From contig JAKCFJ010000001.1 of NCBI GenBank assembly GCA_025041175.1, positions 2,559,526 to 2,623,525 on the forward strand: a DNA stretch of 64,000 bases, given 5' to 3'. Position 1 is the stretch's first letter. Each line of letters starts with the position of its first letter. The notes under the pieces were generated by a model that saw only the letters and a program-made list of their open reading frames with translations, searched no databases and was not told the origin of the DNA. This document shows, in pieces, positions 16,819-23,297 of the stretch. The DNA comes from Halobacteriales archaeon YIM A00010 (lineage in GTDB: Archaea > Halobacteriota > Halobacteria > Halobacteriales > Haloarculaceae). A program made the translations under genes and the position numbers.

Positions 16819-18480
16819 ATGCAGCCGTTGCCAGGGCCTGCACATTGGTTCGTCCCGTTGTGGGTTCCGGTGTCCGTGTTATTTCTCGGCAGCGCTACCG
16901 TGTTCTCCTGTGGCGTGGCGTGGCAGCTGGGAGGTCGTGAACGCCACGAAACCGTCCGGACACGCCTGCTGCTGGGACTTCCGTGGGGATCGATTTCGGT
17001 CGCGGGCGTCGTGCTGTGCGTGTACTGGTTCGTGCAGGGCGGATGGACCAATCCACACGCTCCGACGGTGATCCCGTTCCGGTCGTGGTCGTACTTCGTC
17101 CCCTCGGGGGTCGTGCTCTCTTCGTTCGCTCACTCGGGCTACAACCACCTCCTCGGCAATCTCATCGGGACGCTCACGGTCGGGGTGTTGGCGGAGTACG
17201 CGTGGAGCCACTACCCGCGCGGGCGAGGAGTGAGCGTGTTCTCCTCGGAGTCGGTGTGGACCAATCCGTACGCGCGCGTGCTCGGCTTCGTGGCCGGTTC
17301 GCTCGCCGTCGGGTTGGTGTCGGGGCTGTTCTCGCTCGGTCCCACGATCGGGTTCTCGGGCGTGGTGTTCGTCTACGTCGGCGTTGCACTCACCAGATAT
17401 CCGTTTGGAACGCTGCTTGCGCTGCTGTGGAGCCGCGTGCTGTTGCTCGTCTACCGATCGCTCACGAATCCGACGATCGTCCAGGGCGGTCACACCCAGT
17501 TCGACTCACCGTGGTGGGCGGGGATTTCCCTACAGGGCCACGTGTTCGGGTTGCTCATCGGAATGGTGTTGGGTCTGATCCTTCTCAGGCGGCGGTCGGT
17601 CTCTGTTGACACGCTCCGGCTGTGGTCGGCTGTTCTCCTCCTCGCCGTCCTCGAAGGCGTGTGGGCGGTGTATCTCCCGTTGGACGGCGGTCGATTCGTG
17701 CTCTTTCGGGCTGTGGGGGTGGGCGTCGTCTTCCTGTTCGCAGCGCTGTTCACGAACGCGATCCGAACGGGCGAAACCCGTCTCCTCTGGCGCTTTGACC
17801 TTCGGTATGGAGTGATCGCACGCCGGATCACGATCGCGTTCGTGATCGTGCTCGCTGTGGTAGCCGTCCCGTACAACCTCTTTACCGTGTCCGATCCGAC
17901 TGCCGGGATCACGTCCGAAAACAGCGTCGAGGTCGGCGAGTACACCGTCGCCTACGCCGAGGAGATTCCCCACCAGTACATCTCGACCGTTCAGATCGAT
18001 GGGTTCGGTGAACCGACGAACGTGACCACGAGCGGGGTCATCGTGATCAACGACCAGCGGGAGATCTGGTGGCCGGAGATCTCGAAACAACGCCTCGCGT
18101 TCGCAGGAGAGGCTGGCGTCCGCGTCGGTGGCATCGGCTGGCGCGAGACGGTCAACGCCCGCCGTCTGGCGTGGGAGCCGGTCGGCAACCACTCGGTGTA
18201 CACTGTGTATCTCAACCACGACGGCAGCGGCTCGCTCGTCTACTCCTCACAGCCCGCCCGCGCGGAACCGGTGATCGACGGCCGTCGCGTCACCGTCGTC
18301 TCCGGAGAGCCGTTTCGCGTCCGCGTCACCCACAACGGCTCCGTTCTCGGACGCGCCCCGGTTCCTGCGCCCGACGAGTCCGTCTCCGTCGGGGGACTCA
18401 CCCTCAACCGAACGGACGGGACGCTGTACGCAGAACGCAACGACACGTGGGTCCGGGTTGCGAAATACGACCCACCGTGA
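16819..18480 (+). CDS. Rhomboid family intramembrane serine protease, haloarchaeal large type
   Basis: A 553-residue membrane protein. The rhomboid core carries HSGYNHLLGNLIGT, the nucleophile Ser180 in TIGFSGVVF and the catalytic His241 in LQGHVFGLLIGMVLG. Several further membrane segments follow to about residue 360. The C-terminal 190 residues form a large extracytoplasmic domain rich in beta structure and NxT/NxS sequons. It cleaves membrane-spanning substrates within the bilayer. In Haloferax a rhomboid has been tied to surface glycoprotein glycosylation; whether this one corresponds is not shown. Confidence 0.85.
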   Translation: MQPLPGPAHWFVPLWVPVSVLFLGSATVFSCGVAWQLGGRERHETVRTRLLLGLPWGSISVAGVVLCVYWFVQGGWTNPHAPTVIPFRSWSYFVPSGVVLSSFAHSGYNHLLGNLIGTLTVGVLAEYAWSHYPRGRGVSVFSSESVWTNPYARVLGFVAGSLAVGLVSGLFSLGPTIGFSGVVFVYVGVALTRYPFGTLLALLWSRVLLLVYRSLTNPTIVQGGHTQFDSPWWAGISLQGHVFGLLIGMVLGLILLRRRSVSVDTLRLWSAVLLLAVLEGVWAVYLPLDGGRFVLFRAVGVGVVFLFAALFTNAIRTGETRLLWRFDLRYGVIARRITIAFVIVLAVVAVPYNLFTVSDPTAGITSENSVEVGEYTVAYAEEIPHQYISTVQIDGFGEPTNVTTSGVIVINDQREIWWPEISKQRLAFAGEAGVRVGGIGWRETVNARRLAWEPVGNHSVYTVYLNHDGSGSLVYSSQPARAEPVIDGRRVTVVSGEPFRVRVTHNGSVLGRAPVPAPDESVSVGGLTLNRTDGTLYAERNDTWVRVAKYDPP

Positions 18481-18533
18481 AAACGGCGTTCCGTCCGTTG
18501 CGCCGTAGGACTGGCGCAACACTCCGTGTTTCA

Positions 18534-18632
18534 TACTATTGGTCAGAACTATTTCAATAACCGCGATTGCAAACACAGAGACTGCGACCGGATAGATCGA
18601 AGTAATGAGTAACAGATTTCTGACCGACAGTA
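18534..18632. mobile_element. MITE, family B (99 bp) at a stop codon, TSD TCA
   Basis: The left end TACTATTGGTCAG is slightly diverged and the right end CTGACCGACAGTA is intact. TCA flanks both sides (18531-18533 and 18633-18635). The right TCA read on the minus strand is the TGA stop of the TRAM-like gene. Confidence 0.9.
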
Positions 18633-18902
18633 TCAGTCGTCGGCTTCGACCTCGACCGGTTCGAGCATCGTCGCGTGTCCGGTGTGGGTGTCGTCGTCGA
18701 AGCGTTCGACGCGGACCCGAACCCGCGTGCCGACGAGCGCGGCCGATCCGTCCGAAATGCGGATGAAGCTGTCCCCGACGCGGGCAATGGGGGTTCCGTC
18801 CTCGGCGTCGGTGACGTACAGCTGCATCTCGTCGCCGGGTTCGAACGACGGCTTATTCGTTCGGAACTTCCAGCCTTTCAGATACTTTTCGAGCAGGCTC
18901 AT
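18633..18902 (-). CDS. Small TRAM/OB-fold-like protein (DUF7513-like)
   Basis: An 89-residue protein. After MSLLEKYLKGWKFRTNKP comes a small beta-barrel-like region (MQLYVTDAEDGTPIARVGDSFIRISDGSAALVGTRVRVRVERFDDDTHTGHATML) resembling TRAM-type RNA-binding OB folds. The family assignment is from memory of small conserved haloarchaeal proteins. The ATG overlaps the stop of the upstream antiporter gene (ATGA), so it is probably translated with it. Its TGA stop coincides with a MITE target duplication. Confidence 0.6.
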   Translation of the reverse strand: MSLLEKYLKGWKFRTNKPSFEPGDEMQLYVTDAEDGTPIARVGDSFIRISDGSAALVGTRVRVRVERFDDDTHTGHATMLEPVEVEADD

Positions 18903-20296
18903 ACGCGGGTCACCTCCGTCGACTCCCGGTCGGAAACGTACTCGAGTCCGAAGCCGGTCAGCGCGGCGACGAGGAACACGGCAAACAGCAGCCAGCCGTG
19001 GAAAACGAAGGGCCAAACGTCGATCGGGTTGACGACCATCTCCTGTGTGAACCAGTCGAACTCCTGTGGCAAACTCTGGATCTGGGCGTACCCGACGAGC
19101 ACACCACCGGCCCACGGGAAGATGTAGCCCAGCGCCGTGGTGTTCGCGTCCAGAATGTTGGCCCGGCGGTAGCCGTTGATGTTGAACTTCTCACCGATCC
19201 GGGCGATGTACGGCGCGATGGCGATCTCCGCGGCGGTGTTGATCGTGATCATGGCGTTCGCGATGGCGGTGCCGACCACCATCACCGTTTCAGCCCGGCG
19301 GACCGAGGTGGCCACGTTGTCGAGCAGCCAGTTCTGGAGCGCTTCGAACCCGCCGCCGCGGATCATGATCCGCGAGCCGGCAACGATCAGCAACACCAGT
19401 ATTGCCAGCGGGAAAAAGCCCGCCGCGCCCGTATAGATGCTGCCAGCGACGCCCGTCTCTGCGGGCGCGACCAGCTCAATGACCGGAATCCACGAGAGCG
19501 ACTGTGCCAACCCGAACTGTTCGGAGACCTGGAACACGAGCATGTCGCTCAGCGAGGCAAGCCCCAACCCCAGGTTGAGCACGACCGCGACGATCAACCC
19601 CCACGAGATCGCTTCGATGATGTGTCGTCCCCGAACGGCGGTGCCGATGACGACGAACATCGAGACGAGGTGCACCAACCCGAACGGATTACTGTTCGAG
19701 ACGAACAGATCCTGTGCGCTCTGGGAGACCGAAATGCCGGACATGACCGAACCGGCCGCCAGATAGCCGACGAATGCGAGCACCGCGGCGACGATCGCGT
19801 ACTTGAACCGCGAGGCGACCACTCCTCCGATGTCCGACTCCTGGGTGACCGCGCTGACGATCGTCGTGTCACTGACCGGCGCGAGATTGTCACCGAAGGC
19901 GGCCCCCGAGAGGATCGCCCCGAACAACAGTATCGGGTTGGCACCCAGAACCACGCCGGCCGGAAAGACCAGCGTCGTGAACGCGACGGTCGTTCCATAC
20001 CCCGTGCCGATGCCGGTCGCGAGCAGCCCCGCAAGGATGAACGTCACCGCCGGGAACAGCGACGCCGAACCACGTCCGCGAACGACAACGCGGCAATCGA
20101 GCATCCCTGCAACCAGTCCCGTCGTGTCGCTGACGCGGAGCACGCCGCTCTGGACGATCGCCCAAATGACGAACAGGGCGATCGGCAGTCCGCTCACCCA
20201 CTTGCCACCGTGAAACTCGATGTCCGACTGGTCCCGCGCCGCTGCTGATTGGGCTAACTCCTCCTGTACTTCCGTGTCAGTCGGTTCTTCACTCAT
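18899..20296 (-). CDS. NhaC-family Na+/H+ antiporter, apparent internal deletion
   Basis: A 465-residue membrane antiporter. Diagnostic segments include GIGTGYGTTVAFTTLVFPAGVVLGANPILLFGAILSGAAFGDNLAPVSDTTIVSA and the later FNINGYRRANILDANTTALGYIFPWAGG. Members exchange Na+ for H+ or handle related organic cations, important for haloarchaeal ion balance. After the first membrane segment (about residues 32-62) the sequence passes from LVAGML through a hydrophilic Arg-rich stretch (DCRVVVRGRGS) directly to SLFPAVTFIL. Family members I remember have about 50-60 more residues there, so a membrane-spanning section seems lost. It is coupled by ATGA to the downstream TRAM-like gene. Confidence 0.75.
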   Translation of the reverse strand: MSEEPTDTEVQEELAQSAAARDQSDIEFHGGKWVSGLPIALFVIWAIVQSGVLRVSDTTGLVAGMLDCRVVVRGRGSASLFPAVTFILAGLLATGIGTGYGTTVAFTTLVFPAGVVLGANPILLFGAILSGAAFGDNLAPVSDTTIVSAVTQESDIGGVVASRFKYAIVAAVLAFVGYLAAGSVMSGISVSQSAQDLFVSNSNPFGLVHLVSMFVVIGTAVRGRHIIEAISWGLIVAVVLNLGLGLASLSDMLVFQVSEQFGLAQSLSWIPVIELVAPAETGVAGSIYTGAAGFFPLAILVLLIVAGSRIMIRGGGFEALQNWLLDNVATSVRRAETVMVVGTAIANAMITINTAAEIAIAPYIARIGEKFNINGYRRANILDANTTALGYIFPWAGGVLVGYAQIQSLPQEFDWFTQEMVVNPIDVWPFVFHGWLLFAVFLVAALTGFGLEYVSDRESTEVTRV

Positions 20297-20457
20297 TCGT
20301 AAACAACGATTGTGTGGGAATGGAAGCGACAACTTGAATCTTGTGAAATTCGAACTGCCTACATATCTCATTCGTTGTACGGGGTGCTTCTCGGTGAGTA
20401 CGTACTGGCGAGCAACGACTGGGTCGGAATCGGGTGTCGGACAGCCGCTTCGAAGGG

Positions 20458-20463
20458 TTTATT
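20458..20463 (+). promoter_or_regulatory. TATA-like box for rpl10e
   Basis: TTTATT lies 28-33 bp before the rpl10e ATG, matching the archaeal TATA position for a leaderless transcript starting at or just before the ATG. Confidence 0.5.
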
Positions 20464-20490
20464 CCCGATCTGGGCTTGATCTTACGTACT

Positions 20491-21021
20491 ATGTCCGATA
20501 AGCCCGCCAGCATGTACCGGGATATCGATAAGCCGTCGTACACGCGACGGGAGTATATCACTGGCATTCCCGGATCGAAGATCGCACAGCACAAGATGGG
20601 TGACATCGACGCCGATCCCGACTCCTATCCCATCCAGATCAGCCTGGAAGTCGAAGAGTCGGTCCAGCTCCGCCACGGTTCGTTGGAAGCGTCGCGGCTG
20701 TCTGCCAACCGCCACCTCATCAAGGAGCTTGGGGAAAGAAACTACAAGATGATCCTCCGGAAGTTCCCCCACCAGGTGCTCCGGGAGAACAAACAGGCGA
20801 CCGGTGCCGGTGCGGACCGCGTTTCCGACGGCATGCGCCAATCGTTCGGCCAGATCGTCGGCACCGCTGCGCGCATCAACGAGGGCGAGCGCCTGTTCAC
20901 CCTCTGGTGTGAACCCGACCAAGCGGAGGTCGCCAAGGACGCGCTCCGTCGCGCGTACAACAAGCTGTCGCCGCCGTGTCGCGTCGTGGTCGAGCGTGGC
21001 GAGAAACAGCTGGTTGCGTGA
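20491..21021 (+). CDS. rpl10e: 50S ribosomal protein L10e (uL16)
   Basis: A 176-residue ribosomal protein of the L16/L10e family. It shows the archaeal N-terminus [31 protein letters not shown], the central EEGVQ-like/ARYK-like region ([20 protein letters not shown]) and the C-terminal GRALYNK-like region ([22 protein letters not shown]). It binds 23S rRNA near the central protuberance and A-site tRNA. The frame is open upstream to 20434, but the family start and the TATA spacing support 20491. It is monocistronic as far as can be seen; a hairpin cluster follows the gene. Confidence 0.95.
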   Translation: MSDKPASMYRDIDKPSYTRREYITGIPGSKIAQHKMGDIDADPDSYPIQISLEVEESVQLRHGSLEASRLSANRHLIKELGERNYKMILRKFPHQVLRENKQATGAGADRVSDGMRQSFGQIVGTAARINEGERLFTLWCEPDQAEVAKDALRRAYNKLSPPCRVVVERGEKQLVA

Positions 21022-21110
21022 TATTATATTTTTGCGCCCAAGATATCAATACAAAGTACTCGAAAGCGTCTTTTGGCACTGAGCGGAGGAAATCTCTGCT
21101 CACTTTGCTC

Positions 21111-21242
21111 CTCGCTGCCCGAGACGCTACGCGTCTCGCCGTCGTCGGGCTTCGCCCGACTGTCACCGGCCGTAGGCCGGTTGCCCGAGGGACGTAGTCC
21201 CTCTCTGGCTCCCACTCGTGGTTCGAACATCGGAGATGTTCG
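21111..21242. repeat. Hairpin array 2 (five perfect hairpins, loop CTNCG/CGNAG)
   Basis: Five perfect inverted repeats follow each other: 21121-21137 (GAGACG-CTACG-CGTCTC), 21144-21160 (GTCGGG-CTTCG-CCCGAC), 21165-21181 (ACCGGC-CGTAG-GCCGGT), 21187-21203 (GAGGGA-CGTAG-TCCCTC) and 21225-21241 (GAACAT-CGGAG-ATGTTC). The stems differ, but every five-base loop is CTNCG or its complement CGNAG. Linkers and the left flank (CTTTGCTCCTCGCTGCCC) match the reverse complement of the array inside the GH3 gene at 24276. It could also act as a terminator for rpl10e. Confidence 0.85.
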
Positions 21243-21271
21243 TCACTGAGTTCAAGACACGGATGTGTGCG

Positions 21272-21700
21272 CTACCGACTTGGAATGAACCCCGTCAGCA
21301 GAACGATAGCATAGGCGAGCAGGAGCAGCGCGCCAAAGTACTTCGCCGCGGTCGAGACCATGTTCGGAAACATCGTCCCGAAGAAGGCCAGAGAGAGGAC
21401 GTCCAACAACATCCCAGGAAGCACCACCAGCACCGCAGCGGTCCGTCGTTCGACGCCCGAGACGCCCTGTCCAGCATACAGCACAGCGAGTAACAGCACC
21501 ATCAGTGGAACAGTCGCGACGAACACACCGAGGATGACGAACTCGTTCGCTGGATTCAGGAGATGCTGACCGATGAGTCGGAAGGCGAGCGTCGCAACCG
21601 CCCACGCGATGAAACCCACAAGGACGAAGAGTGTCGCCGTTCGTCGTTCGATGAAAGGAGCGGGGTGTGTCTCTGCCTGCGGTGGTGGTTCGGTTGCCAT
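21272..21700 (-). CDS. DUF5367-like small membrane protein
   Basis: A protein of about 142 residues with four membrane segments (roughly residues 22-43, 52-75, 85-108 and 117-138). The first follows an RRTATLFVLVGFIAWAVATLAFRL region, and FVATVPLMVLLLAVLY and MLLDVLSLAFFGTMFPN follow. It resembles the DUF5367 family of small integral membrane proteins with no established function. I chose the ATG at 21700; a GTG at 21706 is possible. The sequence shows no partner gene. Confidence 0.6.
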   Translation of the reverse strand: MATEPPPQAETHPAPFIERRTATLFVLVGFIAWAVATLAFRLIGQHLLNPANEFVILGVFVATVPLMVLLLAVLYAGQGVSGVERRTAAVLVVLPGMLLDVLSLAFFGTMFPNMVSTAAKYFGALLLLAYAIVLLTGFIPSR

Positions 21701-21815
21701 AGCCACTCTGTGCTACCTCTCATGGGAATGTCAAGATTTCCACCGGGAAATTCCAGGCTCCTCGGAATCACCGGACGAGATCGGAGCTATCGCATCGGAG
21801 GTTCTGATTCACTGA

Positions 21816-21922
21816 TATGGTCGGTCATGGATCGTCGAACACTCGATGGCCTGTTCGGCCAGGTACGTGCTCCATGCTCCCGAAAACGCCACTGTCGATT
21901 CATGTGAGTATGACTGACAGTA
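21816..21922. mobile_element. MITE, family A (107 bp), TSD TGA
   Basis: The left end is TATGGTCGGTCAT (two changes) and the right end ATGACTGACAGTA. TGA flanks both sides (21813-21815 and 21923-21925). The copy lies between genes and is not at a stop codon. Confidence 0.88.
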
Positions 21923-22054
21923 TGACCGGTAGCGGCTACTGTCGGGTGTCACGCCCGTACGAATCGACCGAACCGGACGATGAAGCAGTTCATGGCCCTA
22001 TTCCAGCAACGTACAACCAGCAATATATGTCCTCACGCGCCATAGATCGAACGA

Positions 22055-22849
22055 ATGACTGACGCGGACGAGCTGATCGAACTCCTCACGCGCCGTCACG
22101 GGATTCTCTCGCTTCTCGTCGACGAATCGATGGAGCGACACGAACTTGTCGATGAACTCGATGCGTCGAAATCGACGGTGTACAAGGGTGTCAGCCAACT
22201 CGAAGCGTCCGGGCTGCTCGAATCGACAGCGGATGGACTCCGACCGACACCGTTCGGTACCGAGGTTCACCGACGATACGAGGAACTCGCCCGAATCATG
22301 GCGTTCCGAGATCTGCTCGCAGTACTCCCTACCGACGTGGAACTCACCTCGGCAGCGCTCAGGGGAGCAGAGCTTATCGCACCGGAGAGTCGAGCCATCG
22401 ACCGTCCTTTCGTCTACGTCGAGGAGCTACTCCGCGAGGCGGACTCATTACGGGGATTCTCCCCAGTAATCTCGCCGAACTACGTCTCGCTTTTTCATGA
22501 ACGACTTCTCGACGACGGCATCGAGGCGGAACTACTCTTCGAGGCGGACGTCATTGAGGGAATCGGAGCGGTCGGTTCTGACCGGTTCGGGCTCAACGAT
22601 GACGAACTCGCCGACATCGCCACGAACGATGCTGTGAGGCTATGGCGGACGGACACCACACTCCCGTTCGGACTCCTCATCGCACGGGTCTCCGGTGAGG
22701 AACGGATGGTGATCGAGATTCGAGAGGCCGAAGTGTTACGGGGATTGCTCGTGAACCGAACCACGGAGAGCGTTCGGTGGGCAAAGCAGACCTTTCGCGA
22801 CAACCAGCAGCACGCTACCCGCGTCGAGACACTTCCTGATTTCCGTTAG
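22055..22849 (+). CDS. HTH regulator with FilR1-like (DUF1724) sensor domain
   Basis: A 264-residue regulator. The N-terminal winged helix (MERHELVDELDASKSTVYKGVSQLEASGLLES) is followed by the middle and C-terminal region typical of the archaeal family related to the methanogen regulator FilR1 (FSPVISPNYVSLFHERLLDDGIEAELLFEADVIEGI ... FGLLIARVSGEERMVIEIREAEVLRGLLVN). Many paralogues occur per haloarchaeal genome, with mostly unknown targets. The ATG at 22055 follows a short leader. Downstream is a separate AbrB-type gene. Confidence 0.75.
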   Translation: MTDADELIELLTRRHGILSLLVDESMERHELVDELDASKSTVYKGVSQLEASGLLESTADGLRPTPFGTEVHRRYEELARIMAFRDLLAVLPTDVELTSAALRGAELIAPESRAIDRPFVYVEELLREADSLRGFSPVISPNYVSLFHERLLDDGIEAELLFEADVIEGIGAVGSDRFGLNDDELADIATNDAVRLWRTDTTLPFGLLIARVSGEERMVIEIREAEVLRGLLVNRTTESVRWAKQTFRDNQQHATRVETLPDFR

Positions 22850-22971
22850 CGGGCGTCGAGAGAGTCTCTATCGAGAGTGTAGCCATAAATTTCACAGTGA
22901 CCTACGTATGACGAATTGGCATGGACGGCTGCTGTTATTGGGTACTGAGAGTGTACACAGAGTGAGAGCCA

Positions 22972-23211
22972 ATGTCCATCGAAGAATCCGCGACAGTGAC
23001 GAGCAACGGACGAGTTACGATCCCAAAGGAGATCCGTGACGTCCTCGGTATCGACGAAGGGACGACGGTCACGTTCGAGATTCACGACGATGGCACCGTG
23101 ACGGTTTCGCCACAAAAAGACCCATGGGAGCTGCTCGAAGAGATTCAGGAGGTGCCACGACGAACCGACAAGGGCGTCGCGGAGCTGCTGCCCGAGTCGA
23201 AGGCTGAGTGA
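22972..23211 (+). CDS. AbrB/MazE/SpoVT-type swapped-hairpin DNA-binding protein
   Basis: A 79-residue protein with the typical swapped-hairpin core (ATVTSNGRVTIPKEIRDVLGIDEGTTVTFEIHDDGTVTVSP). The C-terminal tail (PWELLEEIQEVPRRTDKGVAELLPESKAE) is like the toxin-binding tail of VapB-type antitoxins. No PIN-domain toxin follows; the next gene is a GH3 glycosidase 86 bp downstream. It is therefore either an orphan antitoxin or a stand-alone regulator, possibly of the glycosidase gene. Confidence 0.75.
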   Translation: MSIEESATVTSNGRVTIPKEIRDVLGIDEGTTVTFEIHDDGTVTVSPQKDPWELLEEIQEVPRRTDKGVAELLPESKAE

Positions 23212-23297
23212 AGGAGACTGTCGGTAATACCGGCTGTGTCTACCGGCCGCGCTCGTACTGCACGCAAATTTATGGCGTGTAGCTCCATCCAAACCCT

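Noticed and set aside
21111-21242. CRISPR array in the hairpin cluster
   Set aside because: There is no constant repeat with variable spacers; what is constant is the short loop and parts of linkers, and each stem is different.
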